A stretch of DNA of 60,509 bases, from contig CAMZIX010000002.1 in the NCBI GenBank assembly GCA_947307375.1, forward strand, positions 1 to 60,509. The letters run 5' to 3'. The notes under the pieces are model-generated. The model saw only the letters and a list, made by a program, of their open reading frames with translations, ran no database searches and was not told the origin of the DNA. Positions 1-9,962 of the stretch are shown here, piece after piece. Positions within the stretch are counted from its first letter, which is position 1, and each line of letters opens with the position of its first letter. The stretch is from an uncultured Clostridia bacterium (lineage in GTDB: Bacteria; Bacillota_A; Clostridia; Oscillospirales; Oscillospiraceae). The translations under genes were made by a program, and so were the position numbers.

Positions 1-422
1 AGGATCCCGACAAGGACATCCAGTTTTATATCAACAGCCCCGGCGGCAGCGTGACGAGCGGCCTTGCGATCTATGACACGATGCAGTACATTAAGCCCGA
101 CGTTTCCACGATCTGCGTGGGCATGGCGGCCTCGATGGGCGCGTTCCTGCTGTCCTCCGGCGCCAAGGGCAAGCGCATCGCGCTGCCGAACGCCGAGATC
201 ATGATCCACCAGCCCTCCGGCGGCAGCCGCGGCCAGGCCACCGATATCCAGATCCAGGCCGAGCAGATCCTGAAGATCAAAAAGCGCCTGAATCAGATCC
301 TCGCCGACAACACCGGCAGGAGCGTCGAAGAGGTGGAGCGCGACTGTGAGCGCGACCACTTCATGACTGCCGAGGAGGCGCAGGCCTACGGCCTGATCGA
401 CAAGGTGATCTACAAGCGCTGA
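1..422 (+). CDS. clpP: ATP-dependent Clp protease proteolytic subunit ClpP (5' end missing)
   Basis: Serine peptidase subunit that forms the degradation chamber fed by ClpX in the cytoplasm. The 5' end lies outside the window. The frame is open from base 3 and about 139 codons remain of a usual 190-200. The catalytic triad is visible: the Ser in [10 protein letters not shown], the His in IMIHQPSGG and the Asp in [10 protein letters not shown]. The substrate-facing INSPGGSV loop is also present. clpX follows after 92 bases on the same strand, the usual Firmicutes order, so the two are probably co-transcribed. I see no terminator in the gap. Confidence 0.97.
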   Translation, partial: DPDKDIQFYINSPGGSVTSGLAIYDTMQYIKPDVSTICVGMAASMGAFLLSSGAKGKRIALPNAEIMIHQPSGGSRGQATDIQIQAEQILKIKKRLNQILADNTGRSVEEVERDCERDHFMTAEEAQAYGLIDKVIYKR

Positions 423-514
423 GCTGAAAAAAGCACATGATTTTTCGGAGCGCGGGGTGGGCTGTTGTCCTCCTCGCGTTCCCGGCATCAGTAAATCTTC
501 TATGGGAGAATACT

Positions 515-1768
<1,254 letters not shown>

Positions 1769-1801
1769 TCAACATCGCACCTCTGCGAAAGGAGGTTTGT
1801 C

Positions 1802-4198
1802 ATGAATCAACAGAATATGAATGTCGAGCCGCGTACGTTTCCGCTGCTGCCGCTGCGCGGTTTGATCGTTTTTCCTCAGATGCTCCTGACTTTTGACGTG
1901 GAGCGCCCGGCTTCTCTTGCCGCGATCAGCATGGCCAATCACGGCGATCATCTGATTTTCCTCTCTGCGCAGAAGGATATTTCCGTCGACGTGCCGCAGG
2001 AGAAGGATATCTATGCCGTCGGCACGGTCTGCCGCATCCGTCAGCAGCTGCGCGGCGGTCACGGCGGCTGCCGTCTGATGGTCGAGGGCCTTTATCGGGC
2101 CCGCGCGCTCAGCATGGACACCGACAGCAAGGGCTATACCGCGCTGCTGGAGCCGCTGGACGACAAGCCGGAGCGTGTCAGCCCGCAGCGCAGGGAGGCT
2201 TTGCTGCGCAACTGCCTGACGCTTTTCAACGAGTATCTGCATCTGAACCAGGACATGATGAACGAACAGCTGCTGAATGTTCTGGCCAATCCCGACGCGG
2301 AATACGTGGCTTTTTATATCGCGCAGAATCTTCGCGTGAACGTGCCGTCCCGTCAGGAGATCCTTGAGGAGCGGAGTATGAGCCGCCGCCTGATGCTGCT
2401 CGGCCGTCTGCTCAATAACGAGCTGCATATCCTCAGCATCGAGCAGGAGCTCAATGAAGCCACGCAGGAGGCCATGGAGCGCAATCAGCGCGAATACTAC
2501 CTCCGCGAGGAAATGAAGATCATCCAGTCCGAGCTGGGCGAGGATCTTACCGCCGACGATGTCGGCGAATACCGCAGCAGGATCGAATCGCTGCCGGTTA
2601 AGATCGAAGTGCGCGACAAGCTGCTCAAAGAGCTGTCCAGGCTCCAGAAGCAGCCCTTCGGCTCCGCGGAATCCGCGGTGCTGCGCGGCTATTTGGACAC
2701 GGTGCTCGAGCTGCCCTGGGGCGTAAAGACCGAGGAAACGCTCGACATCGACAAGGCCCGGAAGATCCTGGACGAGGATCATTACGGCCTGGATAAGGTC
2801 AAGGAGCGCGTGCTGGAATATCTGGCCGTGAAAAAGCTCAGTCCAGAGCTCAAGGGAGGGCTGCTCTGCCTGGTAGGCCCTCCGGGCACCGGCAAGACGA
2901 GCATCGCGATGAGCATCGCCTGCGCCACCAACCGCAAGCTCGTTCGCCTGTCTTTGGGCGGCGTGCACGACGAAGCGGAGATCCGCGGTCACCGCAAGAC
3001 CTATATCGGCTCCATGCCCGGCCGCATCATGAACGGCATCAGTCAGGCCGGCTCCTGCAATCCGCTGATGGTGCTCGACGAGATCGACAAGCTCGGTTCC
3101 GATTATCGCGGCGATCCCTCCGCGGCGCTGCTCGAGGTGCTCGACGGCGAGCAGAATCACAGCTTCCGCGATCACTTTCTGGAGATCCCCTTCGATCTTT
3201 CCGAGGTCTTTTTCATCACGACCGCGAATACCTCCGACACGATCCCGCGTCCTTTGCTAGACCGTATGGAGATCATTGAGCTGTCGAGCTATACCGACGA
3301 GGAAAAGCTGCAGATCGCCAAGCGTCATCTGCTGCCCAAGCAGCGGAAAAAGCACGGTTTGAACGGTCATCAGCTGCGCGTCAGCGACGAGGCCGTTCGT
3401 GAGATCATCAAGAGCTATACGCGAGAATCCGGCGTCCGCCTGCTGGAACGGGAAATTGCTGCCCTTTGCCGCAAGGCGGCCGGCGGGATCGCGGAAGGGA
3501 GGATGCGCGGTCTGACTGTGAAGCCCGAGCTGCTGGAAGAGCTGCTTGGCCCGGCGAAATTCAAGCCGGACGAGCGCCGTGAGCGTGATGAGATCGGCCT
3601 TGTGCGCGGGCTCGCTTATACGACGGTCGGCGGCGAGGTGCTCGACGTTGAGGCCGCGGTTCTGGAGGGCAGCGGGAAACTGGAACTGACCGGCAACCTG
3701 GGCGATGTGATGAAGGAATCGGCGCATGCCGCACTCAGCTACATCCGCAGCCGCGCGGAGTCACTCGGCATCGATCCCGACTTTTATAAGAACAGGGATA
3801 TCCACCTCCATTTTCCGGAGGGCGCTGTGCCCAAGGACGGGCCCTCGGCCGGCATCACGGTAACGGTCGCGCTGATCTCCGCGCTGACGGGCACGCCGGT
3901 GCGCCACGATGTGGCCATGACCGGCGAGATCACCCTGCGCGGCCGCGTGCTTGCGATCGGCGGCCTGCGTGAGAAGACGATGGCTGCGCTGCGCGCCGGG
4001 ATACATACGGTCATCATCCCCGAGGACAATGTCCCCGATCTGGCCGAAATCGACCAGAACGTGCGTCAGAAGCTGCATTTTGTCAGCACCGACCGGGTCG
4101 ATAAGATCCTCGACGTCGCACTTGCGCGTCAGCCGGCAGAATCTGCGGCGGACTATCTTCCGCTTTCGTCGGATCCGCGTCTGCCTGTCAGGATCTGA
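1802..4198 (+). CDS. lon: Endopeptidase La (Lon protease)
   Basis: Cytosolic AAA+ serine protease that degrades misfolded and regulatory proteins. At 798 residues it is full length. It has an N-terminal LON substrate-binding domain (about residues 10-205), a coiled-coil stretch, the AAA module with GPPGTGKT near residue 359 and VLDEIDK, and a C-terminal protease domain. The Ser-Lys dyad is S682 in KDGPSAG and K725 in GLREKTMAA. The start has a strong AAAGGAGG site 7 bases upstream. It follows clpX by 33 bases and is 3 bases from engB, so clpX-lon-engB look like one unit. The order clpX-lon-engB is also found in Bacillus. Confidence 0.97.
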   Translation: MNQQNMNVEPRTFPLLPLRGLIVFPQMLLTFDVERPASLAAISMANHGDHLIFLSAQKDISVDVPQEKDIYAVGTVCRIRQQLRGGHGGCRLMVEGLYRARALSMDTDSKGYTALLEPLDDKPERVSPQRREALLRNCLTLFNEYLHLNQDMMNEQLLNVLANPDAEYVAFYIAQNLRVNVPSRQEILEERSMSRRLMLLGRLLNNELHILSIEQELNEATQEAMERNQREYYLREEMKIIQSELGEDLTADDVGEYRSRIESLPVKIEVRDKLLKELSRLQKQPFGSAESAVLRGYLDTVLELPWGVKTEETLDIDKARKILDEDHYGLDKVKERVLEYLAVKKLSPELKGGLLCLVGPPGTGKTSIAMSIACATNRKLVRLSLGGVHDEAEIRGHRKTYIGSMPGRIMNGISQAGSCNPLMVLDEIDKLGSDYRGDPSAALLEVLDGEQNHSFRDHFLEIPFDLSEVFFITTANTSDTIPRPLLDRMEIIELSSYTDEEKLQIAKRHLLPKQRKKHGLNGHQLRVSDEAVREIIKSYTRESGVRLLEREIAALCRKAAGGIAEGRMRGLTVKPELLEELLGPAKFKPDERRERDEIGLVRGLAYTTVGGEVLDVEAAVLEGSGKLELTGNLGDVMKESAHAALSYIRSRAESLGIDPDFYKNRDIHLHFPEGAVPKDGPSAGITVTVALISALTGTPVRHDVAMTGEITLRGRVLAIGGLREKTMAALRAGIHTVIIPEDNVPDLAEIDQNVRQKLHFVSTDRVDKILDVALARQPAESAADYLPLSSDPRLPVRI

Positions 4199-4201
4199 GC
4201 C

Positions 4202-4792
4202 ATGAAAACGCTGAACGTGAATCAGGCGGTTTTTGTCAAATCCGCCGCCTCGCCGAAGCAGTTTATCCGCAGCTCGCTCCCGTCCGTTGTGTTCGCCGGG
4301 AAATCCAACGTCGGAAAATCCTCGGTCATCAACCGTCTGCTGAATCGGAAAAATTTCGCCCGCGTCGGGGCCCAGCCCGGGAAAACCGTGCATGTGAACT
4401 ACTTTTTGATCGACGAAAAGCTTTTCTTCGTTGATCTGCCCGGCTACGGTTACGCCAAGGTCGCGCAGGCGGAACGGGATCGCTGGGGAAAGCTGATGGA
4501 GGATTTCTTTTCAGAGCCTTCCCTGATCTCGCTCGGCGTGATGATCGTCGACGCGCGTCATAAGCCGACAGCCGACGACGTAACGATGGCCGATTGGTTC
4601 CGGAACGCCGGCTGCTGCTGGCTTGTTGTGGCCAATAAAACGGACAAACTCAAAAAGAGCGAGCTGGAGCCGAATCTTCAATTGATCCGCGATACGCTGT
4701 CTCTGCCGGAGGATCTGCTGCTAATTCCGTTTTCCGCAGAGAAGGGAAACGGCCGCGACGCGCTGCTGACGGAGATTCTGCAGCTGCTTTAA
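4202..4792 (+). CDS. engB: Ribosome biogenesis GTP-binding protein EngB (YsxC/YihA)
   Basis: Essential small GTPase needed for late assembly of the large ribosomal subunit. Its 196 residues carry G1 GKSNVGKSS (from residue 33), a G2 threonine region, G3 DLPGYG, G4 NKTDK and G5 SAEKG. ATG 4202 lies 3 bases after the lon stop codon, which suggests coupled translation. A hairpin follows the stop codon. Confidence 0.95.
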   Translation: MKTLNVNQAVFVKSAASPKQFIRSSLPSVVFAGKSNVGKSSVINRLLNRKNFARVGAQPGKTVHVNYFLIDEKLFFVDLPGYGYAKVAQAERDRWGKLMEDFFSEPSLISLGVMIVDARHKPTADDVTMADWFRNAGCCWLVVANKTDKLKKSELEPNLQLIRDTLSLPEDLLLIPFSAEKGNGRDALLTEILQLL

Positions 4793-4802
4793 CTGCACAG
4801 GG

Positions 4803-4833
4803 AATAGCGGGATGAATTTTTCGTCCCGCTATT
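4803..4833 (+). terminator. Hairpin after engB, possible terminator
   Basis: AATAGCGGGA pairs perfectly with TCCCGCTATT across a short loop. The tract after it, GTATTTCC, is only moderately T-rich, so termination may be partial. It lies at the end of the clpX-lon-engB block. Confidence 0.5.
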
Positions 4834-4860
4834 GTATTTCCTTAAAGTTTTTGGTAAACT
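4832..4860 (+). promoter_or_regulatory. Possible sigma-A promoter for the M50 protease/scpAB block
   Basis: TTGTAT, 17 bases, then TAAACT, directly after the engB hairpin and 25 bases before ATG 4885. It is a pattern match only; the -35 box is moderate. Confidence 0.4.
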
Positions 4861-4884
4861 GACAAGTAATTGGGGGTATATCGG

Positions 4885-5577
4885 ATGAGCGCTTGGCAGA
4901 ACATCATCAACGGTTTTGATTTTACTCCGCTGCTGGAACTCGCGCTCAGCGCCGTGCCCGCATTGGTCTGTATCACGCTGCATGAGATCAGCCACGGTCT
5001 GGTTGCCTATGGACTCGGGGATCCGACGGCGAAGAACGCCGGCCGTCTGACCTTGAATCCGATCAAGCATCTGGATATTTTCGGTTTTCTGATGCTGGTG
5101 GTCGCGCATGTCGGCTGGGCCAAGCCCGTGCCGGTCGATATGCGTTATTTCAAGCATCCCAAGCGCGGCATGGCGCTCACCGCTCTGGCCGGCCCTGTGA
5201 GCAATTTTCTGATCACGGCTGTCGTGATGCTCCTCTTTGGCTTTTTGTACCCCCTTGCCTCAGCGAAGGGGAAGGCGCATGGGTTGGGGATGGAGCTGCT
5301 GTATCTGACCGGATATCTCAGTCTTGGTCTCGGTCTGTTCAACCTGCTGCCGATCCCGCCTTTGGACGGCTCCAAGGTGCTGTTTTCCCTGCTTCCCGAT
5401 TCGGTTTACTGGAAGCTGATGCGTTATGAACGCTACGGGATGATCCTGTTGATCGCGCTGGCTTATTTCGGCGTGACGGGAAGCTTTCTCAGCAACATCA
5501 TCGATACGGTTTTTGACTGGTTCATGGAGCTGGCAAACCTGGCCTATCGGTGGAGTTATTCTTTGTTTATTGCGTGA
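4885..5577 (+). CDS. Site-2 protease family protein (M50 zinc metalloprotease)
   Basis: Small intramembrane metalloprotease-like protein of about 230 residues. The zinc site HEISH is in the first third (LHEISHG), and the second signature NLLPIPPLDG, which holds the third ligand Asp, is in the last third. Four or more hydrophobic segments surround them. There is no PDZ domain, so it resembles the compact M50 proteins common in Firmicutes rather than RseP. Its substrate is unknown. The frame opens at TTG 4870, but ATG 4885 with a weak TGGGGG site is more likely. It sits immediately upstream of scpA. Confidence 0.88.
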   Translation: MSAWQNIINGFDFTPLLELALSAVPALVCITLHEISHGLVAYGLGDPTAKNAGRLTLNPIKHLDIFGFLMLVVAHVGWAKPVPVDMRYFKHPKRGMALTALAGPVSNFLITAVVMLLFGFLYPLASAKGKAHGLGMELLYLTGYLSLGLGLFNLLPIPPLDGSKVLFSLLPDSVYWKLMRYERYGMILLIALAYFGVTGSFLSNIIDTVFDWFMELANLAYRWSYSLFIA

Positions 5578-5582
5578 ATGGA

Positions 5583-6368
5583 ATGGAAAATCCAAGCTTT
5601 TTTCTGGAAGGCGTTGTTCGGGAAAAGAGCGAGCTGCAGGATTTCGAAGGCCCGCTCAGCCTGATCCTTCTGCTTTTGCAGAAAAACAAAATAGAGATCC
5701 GCGACATTAAGATCGCGGAGATCCTGGACCAGTATCTGGCCTATCTGGATCAGATGCAGCAGATGGATCTTGAAATCGCCAGCGAGTTCGTACAAATGGC
5801 TTCCCATCTGCTTTATATCAAAACCAAAACGCTGCTCAGCAGCGACGAAGACGAGGTTTCCGAGCTCGAGCTGCTGAAGGCCTCGTTGGAGCAGCTCAAG
5901 AGCAAGGACGTTTACGAGGCCGTGCGTCAGATCACGCCGGAGCTCAAGCGCGCCTCGGAACTCGGTCTGCTGTATTTTGACAAGCTGCCCGAGCCGCTGC
6001 CGAAAGAAGCGAAACTGTATGAATATCGGCATGAGCCGGTCGATCTTCTGCGCGCGATGCTCGGCATGTACTCGCGCGGCGTCAGGACGCCGGAGAGCGA
6101 CTTGCTCAGCCCCGCGATCCCCAGCCGCATTACCTACAGTGTGCGCGATAAGAGCCGTCAGATCCTGACCGGTCTGCACAGGAGGTCAAGCACGCTGAAG
6201 AAGCTCTATATGGCCTGTGCCAGCCGTTCGGAAGTGGTGGCGACCTTTTTATCCATCCTCGAGCTGTGCACGATGGGCAGTATAAAACTCATCCGCGCCG
6301 ACGATGATTATTGCGTCGAGTTTGTCGGCGGCGATCTGGATGAAATTCTGGAACGGATTGAAGAATAG
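5583..6368 (+). CDS. scpA: Segregation and condensation protein A (ScpA)
   Basis: Kleisin subunit of the bacterial SMC condensin, which bridges SMC heads during chromosome organisation. Its 261 residues begin with the typical FEGPLSLILLLLQKNKIEI segment and continue with the helical kleisin core and a C-terminal winged helix. ATG 5583 fits the family N-terminus best. A GTG at 5574 overlaps the upstream stop codon (GTGA) and could serve by coupling. scpB follows 2 bases after the stop codon. Confidence 0.95.
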   Translation: MENPSFFLEGVVREKSELQDFEGPLSLILLLLQKNKIEIRDIKIAEILDQYLAYLDQMQQMDLEIASEFVQMASHLLYIKTKTLLSSDEDEVSELELLKASLEQLKSKDVYEAVRQITPELKRASELGLLYFDKLPEPLPKEAKLYEYRHEPVDLLRAMLGMYSRGVRTPESDLLSPAIPSRITYSVRDKSRQILTGLHRRSSTLKKLYMACASRSEVVATFLSILELCTMGSIKLIRADDDYCVEFVGGDLDEILERIEE

Positions 6369-6370
6369 GC

Positions 6371-6973
6371 ATGATTGACTTGACTTCCGCCATTGAGGCG
6401 GTCCTGTTTGCCGCGGGTGAACCGGTTCCCACAGCGCGTCTTTCGCTGATCCTCGGCGTGCCGGAGGAGGATGTCCTGCTCGCCGGGAAGGAGCTTTCAG
6501 ATCGACTGGAACGCGAACAGCGCGGCGTCCGGGTTTTGCAGATCGGAGATAAGCTGCAGATGTGCTCGGCGCGCGAATATGCGTCCGTCATTATTAAAGC
6601 GCTCGAACAGCGCAAACCTCCGATGCTTTCCCAGCCTGCGCTGGAGACGCTGGCGATCGTGGCGTATTTTCAGCCTGTCACACGGGCTTATATCGACCAG
6701 GTCCGCGGTGTAGACAGCTCTTATACCGTCGGTATGCTCCAGGAACGCGGCCTGATCGAGGCTTGCGGGCGGCTTGACGTTCCGGGCCGGCCCTCTCTGT
6801 TCCGGACGACGGATCAGTTCCTGCGCACGATGGGCGTGCAGAAGCTGGAGGACCTGCCGCCGCTGCCCGATATGACGCAGGGAGACGGCGTCGAAAAGCT
6901 GCAAAGGGCGATCGAGGATCTTCAGAACGCTCAGGACGGGCAGCTGATGCTTGAGGGCATCGAGGAATCCTAA
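6371..6973 (+). CDS. scpB: SMC-Scp complex subunit ScpB
   Basis: Winged-helix dimer that binds the ScpA kleisin and regulates the SMC ATPase. It has 200 residues. The N-terminal winged helix (IEAVLFAAGEPV) and the conserved QPALETLAIVAYFQPVTRAYI-type segment (partly quoted) identify the family. It starts 2 bases after the scpA stop codon, so expression is coupled. Confidence 0.95.
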   Translation: MIDLTSAIEAVLFAAGEPVPTARLSLILGVPEEDVLLAGKELSDRLEREQRGVRVLQIGDKLQMCSAREYASVIIKALEQRKPPMLSQPALETLAIVAYFQPVTRAYIDQVRGVDSSYTVGMLQERGLIEACGRLDVPGRPSLFRTTDQFLRTMGVQKLEDLPPLPDMTQGDGVEKLQRAIEDLQNAQDGQLMLEGIEES

Positions 6974-6991
6974 ACAAGCGGGGGTGATGTC

Positions 6992-7747
6992 TTGGTAGGC
7001 TGGATTATACTTGGCGTCATCGTCCTGATTCTCGTGGGCATCAACCTGATTCGCGTCGGCGCGGACATTTCCTATGAAGGCGGCGAATTCAGATTATCAG
7101 TCAAGGTAGCCGGCGTGCTTCTGCAGTTGATCCCCAAAGAGGATAAGGGTAAAGAAAAGCCAAAGAAAGAGAAAAAACCGAAAAAAGAAAAAAAGAAAAA
7201 AGAAAAAGAGAAGGACGAGAAAAAGGAAGAATCCGGGAAAAAGAAAAAGGGACTTCCGCTTGGCATGACCAAGGAAGAGCTGTTTGAGCTCGTCAAAGCG
7301 GTCCTGCAGCACTTTGCCCGCTTCCCGCGTAAATTCCGGATCGACCGTTTCAAGCTGCACGCGCTGATCGCCGGCGTCGACCCGTACAACACGGCGATGG
7401 GTTATGCATATTTGAACGAAGCGCTGTCGATCCTGCTGCCGATGGCCAGGCATGGTTTTAAGGTAAATGAATCCGACGTCAGGACGGACGTGGACTTTAC
7501 TACGGATCAGCTTTCCCTTGATTTCGGATTGGCGCTGAGCATCCGCATCGGCCAGATCGTCGGCTTCCTGCTGGCTGTCGCTTTTGTCGGCGCAAAATTC
7601 GTGATCAGGAGCAAGCGCCGCCAGAAGCGCGAGGCGAGAGCCGCCGCAAAGCAGACGCCGTCAGAACAGGAGCAGATCTCCGAACATACAGACAATAAGG
7701 ATAAAGATAATCAGCCAGAGGAAAGGATGGACACAAATGGAAGTTAA
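6992..7747 (+). CDS. DUF2953 domain-containing membrane protein
   Basis: Its 251 residues start with one N-terminal membrane segment (WIILGVIVLILVGINLI). A short beta stretch follows, then an extremely lysine/glutamate-rich linker at about residues 50-88 encoded by an A-rich tract (7147-7250), a conserved DUF2953-type domain (VDPYNTAMGYAYLNEAL), a second hydrophobic helix near residue 195 and a basic tail. The start is TTG 6992 after a GGGGGTGA site. The function is unknown. It lies directly upstream of the sporulation gene ytfJ and overlaps it by 11 bases, as seen in other Clostridia, so a sporulation link is plausible but unproven. Confidence 0.8.
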   Translation: MVGWIILGVIVLILVGINLIRVGADISYEGGEFRLSVKVAGVLLQLIPKEDKGKEKPKKEKKPKKEKKKKEKEKDEKKEESGKKKKGLPLGMTKEELFELVKAVLQHFARFPRKFRIDRFKLHALIAGVDPYNTAMGYAYLNEALSILLPMARHGFKVNESDVRTDVDFTTDQLSLDFGLALSIRIGQIVGFLLAVAFVGAKFVIRSKRRQKREARAAAKQTPSEQEQISEHTDNKDKDNQPEERMDTNGS

Positions 7748-8126
7748 GAACCCGATCGGTGAACTGATGGAAAGCACGATGGAGAATGTCAGAAACATTC
7801 TCAAGGTGGATACGGTCGTCGGCGACCCGATTTTCACGCCGGACGGCATCACGCTGGTCCCCGTATCCCGCATCAGCGTCGGCTTCGGCGGCGGCGGCCT
7901 GGAGTTCAGCAATAAGAAAGGCGGCGAAAACCGTCCTTACGGCGGCGGAAACGCGACCGGCGTCAAGATCGACCCGATCGGCTTCCTCGTCATTAAAGAG
8001 GGCAATGTCCGCATGATCAACATCCTGCCCGCGGCCAATACCACCATCGACCGGATCATCGACCTGGTACCGCAGGTCATCGATCGCGTGGAGAGCTTTA
8101 TCAACAAGCAGAACGAAGAATCATAA
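7737..8126 (+). CDS. ytfJ: GerW family sporulation protein (YtfJ)
   Basis: The family is known from Bacillus as a forespore-expressed spore protein needed for normal germination. Its 129 residues start with the family opening (PIGELMESTMENVRNIL), then VVGDPI, a glycine-rich stretch (VGFGGGG then GGGNATGVKI) and the conserved IGFLVI strand. ATG 7737 lies within the end of the upstream DUF2953 gene, with AAAGGA about 12 bases before it. Its presence supports a spore-forming host. Confidence 0.93.
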   Translation: MEVKNPIGELMESTMENVRNILKVDTVVGDPIFTPDGITLVPVSRISVGFGGGGLEFSNKKGGENRPYGGGNATGVKIDPIGFLVIKEGNVRMINILPAANTTIDRIIDLVPQVIDRVESFINKQNEES

Positions 8127-8147
8127 CAGCAGTCAATTCGGTTCATA

Positions 8148-8184
8148 ATAAGCACTGCCCAAGATAGAAAAGGGTGGTGCTTAT
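8148..8184 (+). terminator. Imperfect hairpin overlapping the next gene's ribosome site
   Basis: ATAAGCAC-TG-CCC pairs with GGG-TG-GTGCTTAT (11 of 13 pairs), followed by a short T run. The right arm contains the AGGGTGG ribosome site of the carboxypeptidase gene, so it may be a weak terminator, a translational control element, or both. Confidence 0.45.
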
Positions 8185-8185
8185 T

Positions 8186-9235
8186 TTGAGAAAACTGATT
8201 GCGCTGTTTCTTGCGGCGTTTCTGCCGCTCTCTGCGATCCACGGCCCTGCGCTGGAGGAGAAACCTGATGTCCGCGCCTTGAGTTCGGTGCTTATGGCCG
8301 AGGATGGGACGGTTCTGTATGAGCGTGAGGCGGACCGTATGCTGCCGATCGCGAGCACAACAAAGCTGATGACCGCGCTGCTTGTGATCGAAAGCTGCGA
8401 TCTTGACGAATCGATCGAGATCCTGCCGGAATACTGCGGCGCGGAAGGCTCGTCTCTCTATTTAAAGCCCGGCGAGCGCTACACTGTCGGCGAACTGCTG
8501 CTCGGTCTGCTGCTGGCTTCGGCCAACGACGCGGCGGTCGCTCTGGCCTGCCATTGCGCCGGGGACGTCGATTCCTTCTCTGTGCTGATGAATCGGCGCG
8601 CCGGGGAGCTCGGCATGCGGAGCAGCCATTTCCTGAATCCGCACGGACTGAACGAGGCCGGGCATTATTCTACGGCGAGAGATATGGCGGTCTTGATGTT
8701 TACTGCGATGGAAAACGAGCGGCTTGCCGAGCTGCTCGGACAGCAGAGGGCGCTTGTCGGGGGACAGACGCTTGTGAACCACAATAAGCTCCTGCTGCGC
8801 TGTCCCGGCTGTATAGGCGGCAAGACCGGCTATACAAAGGTCGCCGGGCGCTGCCTGGTCAGCTGTGTGGAGCGGGAAGGGCTGCGTCTCGTCTGTGTGA
8901 CGCTCAATGATCCGGACGACTGGGACGATCATCTTCGATTATATGATTGGGCCTATGCTCAATACACGATGCATGTTGCGGATGCGACCGGCACCCGTTT
9001 TGAGATCCCTTTGCTTGGCGGATCGACTCCGACAGCGATCGTCGTGCCCGAGGAGGAAAAGAAGATCCTTCTTCCGGTAGATTGCGAACTGACAGAGATC
9101 TTTGCACTGCCGTTTTATGTTTTTGCACCGGTTGCCTGCGGTTCCGAGGCCGGTGTGCTGCGCCTGCAGGCTGACGGCCGCGAACTATGCGAGATTCCTC
9201 TGGTTTATGCGGAGGATTATCCGCTGAACAGGTGA
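8186..9235 (+). CDS. D-alanyl-D-alanine carboxypeptidase (DacB/DacF-like, S11 family)
   Basis: Penicillin-binding protein that trims the terminal D-Ala from peptidoglycan stem peptides outside the membrane. It has a signal peptide (LIALFLAAFLPLSAIHG), the SxxK nucleophile motif in IASTTKLM, the SxN motif in LASANDAA, the KTG motif in GGKTGYT, and a C-terminal beta domain. TTG 8186 has the GGGTGG site at the right distance; GTG 8174 or 8177 are alternatives. Its place after scpAB and before rluB matches dacB of Bacillus, which is spore-cortex specific. A sporulation role is an inference from that position. Confidence 0.9.
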   Translation: MRKLIALFLAAFLPLSAIHGPALEEKPDVRALSSVLMAEDGTVLYEREADRMLPIASTTKLMTALLVIESCDLDESIEILPEYCGAEGSSLYLKPGERYTVGELLLGLLLASANDAAVALACHCAGDVDSFSVLMNRRAGELGMRSSHFLNPHGLNEAGHYSTARDMAVLMFTAMENERLAELLGQQRALVGGQTLVNHNKLLLRCPGCIGGKTGYTKVAGRCLVSCVEREGLRLVCVTLNDPDDWDDHLRLYDWAYAQYTMHVADATGTRFEIPLLGGSTPTAIVVPEEEKKILLPVDCELTEIFALPFYVFAPVACGSEAGVLRLQADGRELCEIPLVYAEDYPLNR

Positions 9236-9239
9236 AAGT

Positions 9240-9947
9240 ATGGGAGAACGACTGCAAAAAATCATCGCCTCGGCGGGGCTGATGTCCCGCCGGGCCGCCG
9301 AAGAGGCCATTCGTTCCGGCCGGGTAAGCTGCAACGGTCAGATCGCTTCGATCGGTGATACGGCCGATCCTGCGGCCGATCGCATCTGCCTGGACGGGCG
9401 CCCCGTTGTCCCGCAAAATGAAAAGGTTTATCTGATGCTGCATAAACCGCGGGGCGTCGTGACGACCATGAGTGACGAGAAGGGGCGGAAAACCGTCTTC
9501 GATCTGGTCCGCGACGTCGGCGTCCGCGTATATCCTGTCGGCCGTCTGGACCTCGATTCCGAGGGACTGCTTCTGATGACCAACGACGGCGTTTTTGCCG
9601 AGCGCGTCATGCACCCGTCTCATGAGGTCGAGAAATGCTATGAGACCTGGGTAAAAGGCGACGATCTCGATGACGCCGTCAAGGCTCTGATGCAGCCGAT
9701 GCAGATCGACGGCTACCGGATTCGTCCGGCTGAGGTCAGCCTGCTGCGCCGTACAAGCGAGAGGGAAGCGGTCCTATCCGTAACCATCCACGAAGGCCGC
9801 AATCGTCAGGTCAGAAAAATGTGCGAGTCCGTCGGGCTCCGCGTTACGAGGCTGCTCCGCGTCCGAGAGGGGGAGCTGCTCCTGGGCCGTTTGCCCGCCG
9901 GCAGCTGGCGGCGTCTTACCAATGAGGAAATCAAGTCCTTTGATTGA
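9240..9947 (+). CDS. rluB: Pseudouridine synthase, RsuA/RluB family
   Basis: Modifies a uridine in rRNA, in most RluB members position 2605 of 23S rRNA. Its 235 residues comprise an N-terminal S4 RNA-binding domain (RLQKIIASAGLMSRRAAEEAI) and the catalytic domain with the essential Asp in GRLDLDSEGLL and the GRNRQVRKM motif. It starts 4 bases after the preceding stop codon with a GAAAG site. Position downstream of scpAB and dacB supports RluB rather than RsuA. Confidence 0.9.
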   Translation: MGERLQKIIASAGLMSRRAAEEAIRSGRVSCNGQIASIGDTADPAADRICLDGRPVVPQNEKVYLMLHKPRGVVTTMSDEKGRKTVFDLVRDVGVRVYPVGRLDLDSEGLLLMTNDGVFAERVMHPSHEVEKCYETWVKGDDLDDAVKALMQPMQIDGYRIRPAEVSLLRRTSEREAVLSVTIHEGRNRQVRKMCESVGLRVTRLLRVREGELLLGRLPAGSWRRLTNEEIKSFD

Positions 9948-9962
9948 CAGGGAACTACATAC

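Noticed and set aside
1769..3175. 468-codon open frame on the - strand opposite lon
   Set aside because: Shadow of the lon reading frame; low-complexity His/Gln/Leu-rich product with no family likeness.
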